Assembly (NCBI GenBank): GCA_934647305.1
Contig: CAKUFI010000001.1
Span: 124,001-188,000 of the forward strand
Reading direction: 5' to 3'
Length of the DNA: 64,000 nucleotides
Source: an uncultured Clostridia bacterium
Lineage (GTDB): Bacteria > Bacillota > Clostridia > Christensenellales > Aristaeellaceae
Below the pieces are notes generated by a model. It did not search any database. It saw only the letters and a program-made list of their open reading frames with translations, and was not told the DNA's origin. A program made the position numbers and the translations under genes. Position 1 is the first letter of the stretch. The number at the start of each line of letters is the position of its first letter. Shown in pieces: positions 50,432 through 59,417 of this stretch.

Positions 50432-52834
50432 ATGAAGAAAAAAGCGGGCGTGATCGCGCTATTGTGCCTGGCGGCGCTGCTCGTCGGAGCGTTTTTTCTG
50501 TTGGACGTGCCTCACTGGCAAAGGCTGGACATATCCCGCCTGACCGAACTGCCCGAGGCGACCGTGCTTTACGACCGAAGCAGCGCGCCGCTCATGCGCC
50601 TGTACGCCTCCGAAAACCGCCGCAGCCTGACGGCGGACGAGATTCCCGAGCGGGTCAGGCAGGCCTTCGTCGCGATCGAGGACGCGCGCTTTTACAGTCA
50701 TCACGGCGTGGACGTGAAGCGTATTTTCGGAGCGCTCAGGTACAATCTCACCTCAGGCTGGGCCAGTCAGGGCGCGAGCACCATCACGCAGCAGCTGATC
50801 AAGCTGACCCATCTGTCCGCCGAGAAGACGCTTTCGCGCAAGGCGCAGGAGGCGTATCTGGCGCTTTGCCTGGAAAGGAAGCTGGGAAAGGACGAGATCC
50901 TGACCGCCTACCTGAACGTGGTCTACTTCGGCGGCGGGGCATACGGGATTGCCAGCGCGGCGGAAAACTACTTCGGAAAAACGCCCGGTGAACTGACGCT
51001 GGCAGAAAGCGCGCTGCTCGCGGGCGTGGTAAAGTCGCCGGTCAGCTACGCGCCGCGCGCGCATCCGGAAAACGCGCTCAGGCGGCGAAGCCTGGTGCTG
51101 GACGCAATGGTCAGGTGCGGCTTCGTGACGCAGGAAGAGGCGGACGCGGCGAAGAACGAGCCGCTGAGCCTGCGGGAGGATGTGAGTGAGGAAGGAACCT
51201 GGTACGGCGATGCGGTGCTCGAGGAGGCCGCGAAGGTGCTGGACGTGACGGCGGACGACATTTACACCGGCGGCTACGCGATCTATACCACGATCGACGC
51301 AGGGCGGCAGCAGGCGCTGGACGAATTATTCTCGCAAGGCAAGAACTTCCCGCCCGACGCGGCCGACGGCACGGCCTGCGAGGCGGCGTTCGTAAGCGTA
51401 GAGAACTCGACCGGCGCGGTGCTCTGCCTTTCAGGCGGGCGGAAATACGAGGTGCAGCGAGGCCTGAACCGCGCGATACAGGCGCGCAGGCAGCCCGGTT
51501 CCACGCTCAAGCCGCTTTCCGTCTACGCCGCGGCGATCGACCTGTACGGCTACACGCCGGTCAGTTTGCTCAGCGACGTGTCGCGCGAGTTCGAGCCCGG
51601 CTACACCCCCGGCAACGCGGGCGGGCAGGAGCACGGAACCGTGACGCTGCGGCAGGCGCTCGCACGGTCGATGAACCTGGCGACGCTCGACCTGGCGACG
51701 AAGACTAGCGTCGAATCGGCTTACCTGTACGCGAAAAAGCTGGGCGTGGCGCTCTCTGAAGGCGACCGCAACCTGGCGCTGGCGCTCGGGTGCCTGGAAA
51801 AGGGCGTGACGCCGCTTGAAGTGTGCGGGGCGTACTCGGCGCTGGCGGACGGCGGGCGATACAATAAACCCTACCTGGTCGAGCGGATCTGCGACGCGCA
51901 GAAGAACGAACTCTACCGGCACGAGGCGAAACCGGTCACGGTGCTCAAGGACACAACTGCCGCGCAGCTGGTGAGCATGCTTGAGACCGCCGCACAGAGC
52001 GGCACAGCAAAGGCGCTGGGGGCAAGCGGACTGACCGTGGCCGGGAAGACCGGCACCGTGTCGCGCGAAAAAGGCGGCAACCAGGATATCTGGACGGTCG
52101 CAATCACGCCGGGAGAGACGAGCGCGGTGTGGATGGGCTTTGACCGGACGGACGATGCGCATCACCTGGCCGAGGGTACGGTGGGCGGCGGGTATCCGGC
52201 GCGTCTGGCGGCGAGCTACCTGAAGGAAACGGCCGATGGAAACGGCGGAGCCTTTCAGGTGCCCGGGAGCCTTGCCGAGGTGAACCTGGACGCGGCGGCG
52301 CTGCAGGACGAGGGCAAGGTGCTGCTGGCCGCGCCCGAAACGCCCGAGAGCCAGGTGCTGCGCGAGCTGCTGCCCCTCTCGCAGGTTCCCACGGCCGTCT
52401 CCGACCTGTGGCGCGAGGCGCAGACGCCGGACACGCTGGGCCTGACAGAGCAGGAGGACGGCAGCGCGCTTTTATCACTTGTTTCGCTGGACAGACACGT
52501 GGAATACCGCCTGATGCGCCGGCGCGAAGGGAAAGCAGCCGTGCAGATCGCCGCGCTGCGCGGTGAAAGAGGGGCCTACCTGACCTATCGCGAGGAGGCA
52601 GGCGAAGGCGGCGCTTCCAATATATACTGGGTAATTCCAGTCAACGTCGTGCGGGAAAAATACGGCGCGGAGGGCGCGCAGGGGGAGCCGACAGGTGAGA
52701 TCGTCTGGGCGGGAAGAGGCGGCCTGCTGCGGCGCATACTGCCTGAAAAGACCGGCGCGCCGCAGGACACGCCCGCTCCGGACGGCGAGCGCTCGCTCTT
52801 TGCTGAGCCGGAAAGCACAAAAGAACCGCCCTGA
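50432..52834 (+). CDS. class A penicillin-binding protein (transglycosylase/transpeptidase)
   Basis: An 800-residue bifunctional peptidoglycan synthase. One N-terminal membrane anchor (7-25) is followed by GT51 motifs: EDARFYSHHGVD with the catalytic Glu, GASTITQQLIK, RKAQEA and YLNVVYFGGGAYG. The transpeptidase domain has PGSTLKP (catalytic Ser), SMN and KTGT. A C-terminal extension of about 120 residues ends in a Pro/Glu-rich tail. Similar to PbpC/PBP1A-type enzymes. The start ATG has AAAAGGAGG. Confidence 0.92.
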   Translation: MKKKAGVIALLCLAALLVGAFFLLDVPHWQRLDISRLTELPEATVLYDRSSAPLMRLYASENRRSLTADEIPERVRQAFVAIEDARFYSHHGVDVKRIFGALRYNLTSGWASQGASTITQQLIKLTHLSAEKTLSRKAQEAYLALCLERKLGKDEILTAYLNVVYFGGGAYGIASAAENYFGKTPGELTLAESALLAGVVKSPVSYAPRAHPENALRRRSLVLDAMVRCGFVTQEEADAAKNEPLSLREDVSEEGTWYGDAVLEEAAKVLDVTADDIYTGGYAIYTTIDAGRQQALDELFSQGKNFPPDAADGTACEAAFVSVENSTGAVLCLSGGRKYEVQRGLNRAIQARRQPGSTLKPLSVYAAAIDLYGYTPVSLLSDVSREFEPGYTPGNAGGQEHGTVTLRQALARSMNLATLDLATKTSVESAYLYAKKLGVALSEGDRNLALALGCLEKGVTPLEVCGAYSALADGGRYNKPYLVERICDAQKNELYRHEAKPVTVLKDTTAAQLVSMLETAAQSGTAKALGASGLTVAGKTGTVSREKGGNQDIWTVAITPGETSAVWMGFDRTDDAHHLAEGTVGGGYPARLAASYLKETADGNGGAFQVPGSLAEVNLDAAALQDEGKVLLAAPETPESQVLRELLPLSQVPTAVSDLWREAQTPDTLGLTEQEDGSALLSLVSLDRHVEYRLMRRREGKAAVQIAALRGERGAYLTYREEAGEGGASNIYWVIPVNVVREKYGAEGAQGEPTGEIVWAGRGGLLRRILPEKTGAPQDTPAPDGERSLFAEPESTKEPP

Positions 52835-52854
52835 GCCAGTTGCTCAAAGGCGGT
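52816..52854 (-). terminator. intrinsic terminator after thiT
   Basis: Minus strand ACCGCC / GGCGGT arms with inner GAGC / GCTC pair (plus-strand 52825-52854) followed by TCTTTTGT. It overlaps the last codons of the convergent PBP gene. Confidence 0.65.
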
Positions 52855-52886
52855 CCGAGAAGAGGGAGGAGGGCGAATTCAGGGCC

Positions 52887-53432
52887 TTACTTCGCGGCGG
52901 TAATGTAGCGGCGAAGCGGCTTGTACAGAAGCGCCATGATGACCAGGCACAGCGCCAGGTCAATGACCATAAAGCTGCCGTTGTAAACGGCGGAATAGAT
53001 GTAGGGATTGGTGAAGGTGGCGTTGAACAGCGTTGTCGGCTCGTAGATGCGGTAGATCGTCACGCCGCTGATGAAGTGGATGAGGAAGCGGCAGACTGAG
53101 GCGACGGTCATGCCGACGAACACGCCGCCCTTCATCCTGCGGAAGAAGCAGGCCACGCCCAGCACGCCGTAGGCAAGGATGTAGTCCAGCAGCATGGAGG
53201 TCGGACCCCAGGCATACGCACCGTCGAAAATCAGCTGCAGCAGGCCAAAGGCGAAGGAGGCAAGGAAGCTTTCCTTCCAGCCCCAGCGGGCGCAGTAGAG
53301 GAAGATCGGCAGCATGCCGATGCACACGCTGCCGCCCTGCGGCAGTTCAAGCAGCTTCACATAGCTCAGTGCGGTGGCAAGCGCCACCATCAGCGCGCCC
53401 TCCGTGAGGGCCCTGGTCTTGGTTCGGGTCAT
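52887..53432 (-). CDS. thiT: thiamine ECF transporter substrate-binding subunit
   Basis: A 181-residue membrane protein with six helices, the S-component ThiT that binds thiamine and docks to the shared EcfAAT energy module. The ALMVALATALSYVKLLELPQGGSV start and GMLPIFLYCARWGWKES segment are characteristic, as is the aromatic-rich loop DGAYAWGPTSMLLDY. The upstream TPP riboswitch confirms the assignment. The EcfAAT genes are not in this window. Start ATG follows AAAGCGGGG. Confidence 0.92.
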   Translation of the reverse strand: MTRTKTRALTEGALMVALATALSYVKLLELPQGGSVCIGMLPIFLYCARWGWKESFLASFAFGLLQLIFDGAYAWGPTSMLLDYILAYGVLGVACFFRRMKGGVFVGMTVASVCRFLIHFISGVTIYRIYEPTTLFNATFTNPYIYSAVYNGSFMVIDLALCLVIMALLYKPLRRYITAAK

Positions 53433-53481
53433 TTTTTGATACCCCGCTTTCCGAAAAATCAATCCCCGCGGTTTTCGCACG

Positions 53482-53514
53482 AAAAATGCCGCATCGCGGC
53501 GAGCGCAATGCGAC
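53482..53514 (-). terminator. riboswitch-controlled terminator in the thiT leader
   Basis: Minus strand GTCGCAT / ATGCGGC arms with inner GCG / CGC (plus-strand 53488-53514), followed by ATTTTTC. It lies between the TPP aptamer and the thiT start, so ligand binding would end transcription. Confidence 0.75.
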
Positions 53515-53529
53515 ACGGTTTCTATACCT

Positions 53530-53634
53530 TGACCTCGCATTCCTACGCCGGCATTACCCGGATCAGGTTTGAGGGACCGGGACGACATTACGTCCGCATC
53601 TCAGCCGGCATGCGCCAGCGCCCCTTGGAATTGT
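53530..53634 (-). promoter_or_regulatory. TPP riboswitch aptamer
   Basis: The minus strand shows the THI-box elements in order: GGGGCGC, GCTGAGATGCGG, then AAACCTGATCCGGGTAATG and CCGGCGTAGGAA, ending with the closing GCGAGGTC. This matches the conserved TPP aptamer, controlling thiT through the terminator just downstream. Confidence 0.95.
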
Positions 53635-53641
53635 CAAGTCA

Positions 53642-53670
53642 ATTATAGCCGCGAGAAAGCACGCCGTCAA
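53642..53670 (-). promoter_or_regulatory. promoter of thiT
   Basis: Minus strand TTGACG, 17 bp, TATAAT (plus-strand 53665-53670 and 53642-53647). Confidence 0.75.
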
Positions 53671-53683
53671 GTTATTTTTTCGC

Positions 53684-53712
53684 TTGCCTTCGACCGGCTG
53701 ATGAGGTATAAT
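53684..53712 (+). promoter_or_regulatory. promoter of thiN
   Basis: TTGCCT, 17 bp, TATAAT (53684-53689 and 53707-53712). Divergent from the thiT promoter and not behind the riboswitch. Confidence 0.68.
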
Positions 53713-53742
53713 GTCGGAGAAACACAGGCGGGAGGAAAACGG

Positions 53743-54402
53743 ATGAAACGCTGCTTTGTTTACGCCGCGGGCGCATTTTATGGACTGCGCGCGCGCCCGG
53801 AAAAGGGCGACCTGCAGATCGCCGCGGATGCGGGCTATCTTCTGTGCAGGCGCGAGGGGCTCAGACCGGATCTCGTGATCGGGGACTTCGATTCCATGCC
53901 GGAGCCGGAGGATGCAGAGGACTGCGTGCGCGTGCCGGTCGAAAAGGACGACACCGACAGCATGCTCGCACTGCGCGAGGGACTCAGGCGCGGCTGCGCG
54001 GAGTTTCACCTTTACGGCGCGACCGGCGGCAGGCGGCTTGACCACACGCTGGCCAACCTGCAGGCCCTGGCCTTCCTGTGCAGGCATGGCGCGCGGGGGT
54101 ATCTCTATGACCGAGGCTTCATCTATACAGTCATCGAAAATGAGACGCTGACGCTCCGGCGCGAGGTCGAGTGGGGCCTGGTGTCGCTGTTCGCCATGAG
54201 CGGGCGCGCCGAGCACGTCACATTAACCGGCCTTCAGTACCCGCTCGTCGACGGAACGCTTGAAAGCGACTTCCCGCTGGGCGTAAGCAATCACTTCGTC
54301 GCGCCCGAGGCGAGCATAACGGCCGGGAAGGGGCTGCTGCTCGTGGGCTGGGAGGTTCCTCCGCTCGAAGCGGCCGGCGCAGAGCCGTCCACGATTCTTT
54401 GA
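53743..54402 (+). CDS. thiN: thiamine pyrophosphokinase
   Basis: A 219-residue kinase that converts thiamine to thiamine diphosphate. VIGDFDSMPEP and VEKDDTDSMLALREG hold the catalytic acidic residues; YGATGGRRLDHTLANL is the conserved central motif; the C-terminal LGVSNHF supplies the thiamine pocket. It completes a salvage pathway with ThiT. Start ATG with CGGGAGGA. Confidence 0.93.
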   Translation: MKRCFVYAAGAFYGLRARPEKGDLQIAADAGYLLCRREGLRPDLVIGDFDSMPEPEDAEDCVRVPVEKDDTDSMLALREGLRRGCAEFHLYGATGGRRLDHTLANLQALAFLCRHGARGYLYDRGFIYTVIENETLTLRREVEWGLVSLFAMSGRAEHVTLTGLQYPLVDGTLESDFPLGVSNHFVAPEASITAGKGLLLVGWEVPPLEAAGAEPSTIL

Positions 54403-54828
54403 CAGGGGATGTTGCGGCGAGAGAGACGACGCAAACTGTTAAAAGTGACGAAAATAAGCCGGAATCGGCTCGCGACGGACGGCGTTTTCTTTTAAAAAGC
54501 CCGGAAAAGCGAGGCGGGCGCGCTTTCCTTTGAGGGAATAAGAAGCGATGCGCTGTGCAAAAGGCATAACCAGGACAAAATTGACAGCAATCTTTTAGAT
54601 ACTATTCACAGATACACTAACTCTGGCCCGCAAACCGAAGCGAGGGCGTGTGCCCAGTTTCCTGGACTTTGGGCGAATGGCGCAAAGAAACGCACTTCGA
54701 TTCAGTGAAGTTCGCCACTGGATTTTTGGGGTTCAAACAGATATAATAAACGTACAGCATGGAACACACAATGTGTTGTGCAAACGAATCGCGTTTGTTC
54801 ATCAATATTTTGAGGAGGGTTCAATCTT
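54403..54828 (+). promoter_or_regulatory. long regulatory region upstream of the MsmX-type ATPase gene
   Basis: A 426-bp gap without a gene. TATAAT at 54742-54747 is the best -10, giving a leader of about 75 bases that holds two hairpins, AACACA-caa-TGTGTT (54763-54777) and CAAACG-aatcg-CGTTTG (54781-54797), before the GAGGAGGG site. Just upstream CAGTG / CACTG (54703-54720) followed by GATTTTT looks like a weak terminator. A TTGACA at 54581-54586 has no good -10. No known riboswitch was recognised. Confidence 0.5.
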
Positions 54829-55950
54829 ATGGCAAGCTTGTCTATGCAGCACATCTACAAAATCTACACCGGCGGCGTGACGGCCGTCAGCGACTTCACC
54901 CTGGACATCGAGGATAAGGAGTTTATCGTTCTGGTCGGTCCTTCCGGCTGCGGTAAGTCCACCACCCTGCGCATGGTCGCTGGCCTTGAAGAGATTTCCG
55001 AGGGCGAACTGTACATCGGCGACAAGCTGGTCAACGACGTCGCTCCCAAGGATCGCGACATCGCCATGGTTTTCCAGAACTACGCCCTGTATCCCCACAT
55101 GACCGTGTACGATAACATGGCTTTCGGCCTGAAGCTGCGCAAGACCCCCAAGGCGGAAATCGAGCGCCGCGTCCGTGAAGCCGCGAAGATCCTGGACATT
55201 GAACACCTCCTCAACCGTAAGCCCAAGGCCCTGTCCGGCGGCCAGCGTCAGCGTGTTGCTCTGGGACGCGCCATCGTCCGTGAGCCCAAGGTCTTCCTGA
55301 TGGACGAGCCTCTGTCCAACCTGGACGCCAAGCTGCGCGTTCAGATGAGAACTGAGATCACCAAGCTGCATCAGCGCCTGCAGACCACCTTCATCTACGT
55401 TACCCACGACCAGACCGAGGCCATGACCATGGGCTCCCGCATCGTCGTGATGAAGGACGGCTTCATCCAGCAGGTCGATACTCCTCAGAACCTGTACGAT
55501 TATCCGACCAACCGCTTCGTGGCCGGCTTCATCGGCAGCCCTGCCATGAACATCTTCAACGCCAAGCTCGAGAAGCGCGGCGACGGCGTGTACGCCACCT
55601 TCGGCAACAACGCCATCAAGGTGCCCACCGGCAAGCTGCAGAAGTTCGTCTCCGATTCCTACATCGGCAAGGAAGTCTACATGGGCATCCGTCCCGAGAA
55701 CATCCACGACGAAGAGGCCTTCATCAAGAACTCTCCCGACAGCCTGATCGACGTCGACGTCGAGGTTACCGAGCTGATGGGCTCTGAGACTTACCTGTAC
55801 CTGAAGACCACCGGCAAGGATGAGAACATCATCGCCCGCGTTGATCCTCGCTCCACTTCCCGTGCCGGCGACAAGATCAAGGTTGCGCTGGACGTCAACC
55901 ATCTGCACTTCTTCGACAAGGACACCGAGAACACTATTCTCGAGCGCTAA
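54829..55950 (+). CDS. carbohydrate ABC transporter ATPase (MsmX/UgpC type)
   Basis: A 373-residue ATPase that energises CUT1 sugar importers. Walker [10 protein letters not shown] (about 37-45), Q-loop [16 protein letters not shown], signature [15 protein letters not shown], Walker [16 protein letters not shown]-loop [11 protein letters not shown] and a C-terminal TOBE/MOD domain are complete. Codons end in T more often than in neighbours (GGT, GTT, CGT), suggesting selection for high expression. It stands alone with its own leader and terminator, as expected of a shared ATPase serving importers such as the one at 33.7-37.5 kb. Confidence 0.93.
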   Translation: MASLSMQHIYKIYTGGVTAVSDFTLDIEDKEFIVLVGPSGCGKSTTLRMVAGLEEISEGELYIGDKLVNDVAPKDRDIAMVFQNYALYPHMTVYDNMAFGLKLRKTPKAEIERRVREAAKILDIEHLLNRKPKALSGGQRQRVALGRAIVREPKVFLMDEPLSNLDAKLRVQMRTEITKLHQRLQTTFIYVTHDQTEAMTMGSRIVVMKDGFIQQVDTPQNLYDYPTNRFVAGFIGSPAMNIFNAKLEKRGDGVYATFGNNAIKVPTGKLQKFVSDSYIGKEVYMGIRPENIHDEEAFIKNSPDSLIDVDVEVTELMGSETYLYLKTTGKDENIIARVDPRSTSRAGDKIKVALDVNHLHFFDKDTENTILER

Positions 55951-56002
55951 GCGAAGTCTGGAGAGAGAGCACATAACTCTTAACGTTATCGCTTAATTAA
56001 AT

Positions 56003-56055
56003 CCGCCATGAGCGCAGAAAGTTTTCTTGCTTTTTCGCTCATGGCGGTTATAATT
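56003..56055 (+). terminator. terminator of the ATPase gene with an embedded promoter for the next gene
   Basis: Perfect 12-bp arms CCGCCATGAGCG (56003-56014) and CGCTCATGGCGG (56036-56047) followed by TTATAATT. The T-tract contains TATAAT (56050-56055), with TTGCTT 17 bp upstream (56027-56032) in the loop, so the terminator tail doubles as the promoter of the regulator gene. Confidence 0.7.
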
Positions 56056-56088
56056 ATACCATAGACGCATCAAGGAGGATTACTACTC

Positions 56089-57165
56089 ATGTATCTCGAT
56101 CATCGGATCATTTCGAAGATTGCGCAGGTGCTGGCGAAGATCAATATGCCCGTCATGCTGCTGGACAATAACGGCCAGGTTGTGCTGCCCGAGGGCAACG
56201 ATCGTGAATTCACGCTGCCTGAGGTGCTGAGGAATAATCCCACGCAGCCGCTCGTTTACGGCGGTTTCACCCTGATCGGCACGGAGGGCAATCAGCCGCT
56301 GTTTCTGTGCCTGTCGGGCGACTCGCCGGACGTGAGCAGCTGTGCCGTGCTGTGCGCCGAGCTGATCAACATGATGACCCGCGTGGAGCTGCCCGACGCC
56401 GACCGTGAGCAGTCCTTCCGCTATATCCTTCGCGACGAGGTTGAGGGCGCGGAGATGGAGACGCTGGCCATGGAGCACGGCATCGCCGTGGAGCAGGATC
56501 GCTGCGTCATCATGCTGCACCTGCAGAACCTGGACGTGGACACCGTGCTGAGCATCCTGGGCAACGTGATCTGCGACAGCGAAAACGACGCCATCGTCGA
56601 GATGGATCGCCACACCGTCGTGCTGATCAAGCACCTGGACGAGCAGTCCGACTATGACGACATCGACCAGCTGGGCCAGGCCATCGAGAACACCTTCGTC
56701 AGCGAAACCAACCACCAGCTCTATATCGGCATCGGCGATCCCAAGCACACGCTCTCGCAGCTCAGCGAGTCCATGCGCGAGGCTCGCCGCGCCATCGACG
56801 TGGGCCGCATGTACTGCAAGGACAACTTTGTCTTCGTCTACCGTAAGCTGCTCATCGAGCGCTTCCTGGCCGACGTGCCCAAGGAGATGGGGCAGCGCTA
56901 TAACGCCATGCTCTTCAACCGCAAGACCGCCCGCCTGTTCAACGACGAGATGATTCACACCATCGAGAAGTTCTTCGAGAACAGCCTGAACCTGTCCGAA
57001 ACCGCTCGCCAGCTGTATATCCACAGGAATACGCTGGTCTACCGCCTGGACAAGGTGCAGCGCGTGATCGGCTTGGATCTGCGCGCGTTCGATGACGCGG
57101 TGACCTTCAAGATGATGATGCTGCTCGGCAAGAACGGCGCGCCTGAAAAAAACAGCCGCCGATAA
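56089..57165 (+). CDS. CdaR/PucR-type transcriptional regulator
   Basis: A 358-residue regulator. The N-terminal part (1-120) resembles the sugar-diacid-recognition domain of CdaR-like proteins. The middle is a GGDEF-like fold without catalytic motif (LYIGIGDPKHTLSQLSESMREARRAIDVG). The C-terminal PucR/CdaR helix-turn-helix is SLNLSETARQLYIHRNTLVYRLDKVQ. It could control the ATPase gene or carbohydrate use; the target is not visible. Start ATG with AAGGAGG. Confidence 0.87.
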   Translation: MYLDHRIISKIAQVLAKINMPVMLLDNNGQVVLPEGNDREFTLPEVLRNNPTQPLVYGGFTLIGTEGNQPLFLCLSGDSPDVSSCAVLCAELINMMTRVELPDADREQSFRYILRDEVEGAEMETLAMEHGIAVEQDRCVIMLHLQNLDVDTVLSILGNVICDSENDAIVEMDRHTVVLIKHLDEQSDYDDIDQLGQAIENTFVSETNHQLYIGIGDPKHTLSQLSESMREARRAIDVGRMYCKDNFVFVYRKLLIERFLADVPKEMGQRYNAMLFNRKTARLFNDEMIHTIEKFFENSLNLSETARQLYIHRNTLVYRLDKVQRVIGLDLRAFDDAVTFKMMMLLGKNGAPEKNSRR

Positions 57166-57282
57166 ACTGCCCTCGCGGCGCATCAGCCGCCTGCCTGGCG
57201 AATATCTTTGATTGCCCGGGTTTTCGGCCTGTGCCGAGGATCCGGGTCTCTGTCGTATGAAGGAAATGTAAGGAGGCGCTGT

Positions 57283-58518
57283 ATGTCCAAGCGTGCCATC
57301 GTGGTTCTGGCCGTGGTCTGGATCGTTCTGCTGGTGGCCGGGGTGTCCACCTCGCTGACGCTGATGTTCTGCAATGTGAACGCCTCGGACGAGATCAGCC
57401 TGGGCTCGGCGCACATCGTGTCCGCGCAGGAATACTCGATCATCGAGCGCTTTTCCAGGCTGCGCGAGGTGCTGGACGTGGTCGAGGAAGACTACTATCA
57501 GCCGGTCGACGAGGAAAAGTTGCTTCAGGGCGCGATCGACGGCATGCTGGGCTCGCTCGAGGATCCCTATACGTTCTATTACACCCCTACGGCCATGGAG
57601 GAATCCACGGAGCACCAGAGCGGCACCTACCACGGCGTGGGGCTGCAGCTGCTGGCCGACGAGCAGGGCCGCCTGGTCATTACGCGCACCTTCAGCGGCG
57701 GTTCCTCGCAGGAGGCGGGCATACTGTCCGGCGACATACTCATCGCGGTGGACGGCGTGCCGGTTTCGGGCGAGACCCGGCAGGAGATGAACAAGGCGCT
57801 CGACGCGGTGCGAGGGCCGGATCAGACCACGGTGCGCCTGACCGTGCTGCGCGGCGACGAGCAGCTGGAGGTGGAGGTGGTGCGCGGCGAGGTGACGATG
57901 AACCGCGTCGATCACCGGATGCTTGAGGATCAGATCGGCTACATCGCCATCTATGAATTCATGGGCGACGACGTGGAGGGCTTCAGGGAGGCCGTGCGTG
58001 ACCTTCAGAACCAGGGCATGCGCGCGCTGATCATCGACGTGCGCTCCAATCCGGGCGGCCTGCTCGACCACGTGGTCAGCATCGCCGACCAGATCCTGCC
58101 GCAGGGACTGATCGTCTACACGCAGGATCGCGCCGGGCAGCGCGAGAGCTACTATTCGGACACGTCCTCGCTCGATCTGCCCATGGCGGTGCTGATCAAC
58201 GGCACGTCGGCCAGCGCCTCGGAAATCCTCGCGGGCGCGATACAGGACTACGGCGTGGGCACGCTGGTGGGCGAAAAGAGCTTCGGCAAGGGCATCGTGC
58301 AGACCATCATCTCCTTCCGAGACGACGGCGCGGGCATGCAGCTGACCACCTCGGCCTACTACACGCCCTCCGGCCGCTCGATTCACGGCACAGGCATCGC
58401 CCCGGACGTTGAGGTCGCGGCTGAAGAGGACTTCGACGTGTCGATGTCCATCGCCGCGCCTGAGGACGATCTGCAGCTTCAGGCGGCGCTGAACCTGCTC
58501 AAGGAACAGCTCAAGTAA
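57283..58518 (+). CDS. S41 family C-terminal processing peptidase (CtpA-like)
   Basis: A 411-residue secreted or membrane-anchored serine protease. An N-terminal hydrophobic segment (IVVLAVVWIVLLVAGVSTSL) is followed by a PDZ domain (about 110-195: GVGLQLLADE, AGILSGDILIAVDG) and the peptidase core. The catalytic Ser is in INGTSASASEI and the Lys in VGEKSFGKGIVQ. It degrades or processes proteins at the cell surface. Start ATG follows AAGGAGG. Single gene with terminator. Confidence 0.92.
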   Translation: MSKRAIVVLAVVWIVLLVAGVSTSLTLMFCNVNASDEISLGSAHIVSAQEYSIIERFSRLREVLDVVEEDYYQPVDEEKLLQGAIDGMLGSLEDPYTFYYTPTAMEESTEHQSGTYHGVGLQLLADEQGRLVITRTFSGGSSQEAGILSGDILIAVDGVPVSGETRQEMNKALDAVRGPDQTTVRLTVLRGDEQLEVEVVRGEVTMNRVDHRMLEDQIGYIAIYEFMGDDVEGFREAVRDLQNQGMRALIIDVRSNPGGLLDHVVSIADQILPQGLIVYTQDRAGQRESYYSDTSSLDLPMAVLINGTSASASEILAGAIQDYGVGTLVGEKSFGKGIVQTIISFRDDGAGMQLTTSAYYTPSGRSIHGTGIAPDVEVAAEEDFDVSMSIAAPEDDLQLQAALNLLKEQLK

Positions 58519-58525
58519 ACAGTGC

Positions 58526-58563
58526 GGCGCTCCCTCACATGATCGAAGGAGCGCCATGTTTTA
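58526..58563 (+). terminator. intrinsic terminator after the S41 peptidase gene
   Basis: Arms GGCGCTCC (58526-58533) and GGAGCGCC (58548-58555) followed by ATGTTTTA. Confidence 0.75.
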
Positions 58564-59328
58564 TATTGATTCGATGATTGCGGCGATGGCGTGCTCGGTG
58601 TTGGGCACGATCACGCGGTCGGCAGCCTGCTTGCACTCGTCGATGGCGTTGCCCACCGCGCAGCCGATGTCCGCGTCGCGGATCAGCGTCAGGTCGTTTT
58701 CGTAGTCGCCCACGCCGATGGTCGTGTGAACCCGGTCGCCCAGGTATTTGCGAATCCAGGTCAGGCACGCGCCCTTGCCGCTGTGCCTGGGAATGACCTC
58801 GAGACCCTCGTCCCAGCTGCGGTTGAATTCGTATCGATTGCCGAAGCGCGCGAGCATCTCGTCCCGCAGCGCCAGCGTCCGCTCAGGCGACTGCACGCAC
58901 AGCAGGCGGCACCAAGGCTTGGGCACGTTCGCCAGCAGGGCGGGGGAGAAGGGGACTTTGCGCGGTTCGAGCCAGATTTTGTCCGCGTCCGGGCCGGATA
59001 CGAGCAGCTGATCGACGTCCCCGCGCTCGTACAGGTATCGGACAAAGCCGTCGATTTCCTCGCCGAAGGTCATGCAGTGCAGGATTTTCAGGCTGTTCTG
59101 GTCGCAGATGACCGTTCCGTTCGTGCAGATCAGCGGCGCGTTGGCCACGAAGTCCTCGCGATAGCCGGCCAGAAACGAAGGGATTCGGCCGCTGGCAATT
59201 GTGAACAGGCCGCCTCCCGCCTGAAAGCGGCGAATGGCCAGCGAGTTTTCCCGGGAAATGACCGCGCCCGGCCCGGCAAAGGTTCCGTCAAAATCAGTCG
59301 CAATCAGATAGCCTTCGTATTTTCCCAT
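58561..59328 (-). CDS. Cof-type HAD-superfamily phosphatase
   Basis: A 255-residue HAD hydrolase of the Cof (IIB) subfamily. The nucleophile motif ATDFDGTFAG, the motif II strand FTIASGR, the Lys of HSGKGACL and motif IV GVGDYENDLTLI are present. It dephosphorylates sugar phosphates or similar small molecules; the substrate is not readable. Start ATG lacks a very strong site. Confidence 0.88.
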   Translation of the reverse strand: MGKYEGYLIATDFDGTFAGPGAVISRENSLAIRRFQAGGGLFTIASGRIPSFLAGYREDFVANAPLICTNGTVICDQNSLKILHCMTFGEEIDGFVRYLYERGDVDQLLVSGPDADKIWLEPRKVPFSPALLANVPKPWCRLLCVQSPERTLALRDEMLARFGNRYEFNRSWDEGLEVIPRHSGKGACLTWIRKYLGDRVHTTIGVGDYENDLTLIRDADIGCAVGNAIDECKQAADRVIVPNTEHAIAAIIESI

Positions 59329-59362
59329 ATGCGCGCTCCGTGTAAGGTACTGGGCGCAGAAA

Positions 59363-59395
59363 AAGAGACGGCCGAAAAGAGCCGCCTCTTCACTG
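59363..59395 (-). terminator. intrinsic terminator of the glycerol-3-phosphate operon
   Basis: Minus strand AGAGGCGGC, loop, GCCGTCTCT, then TTTTTC (plus-strand 59363-59390 region). One G-T pair in the stem. Confidence 0.7.
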
Positions 59396-59417
59396 TGCCT
59401 GTGGGTTAATTATACCA

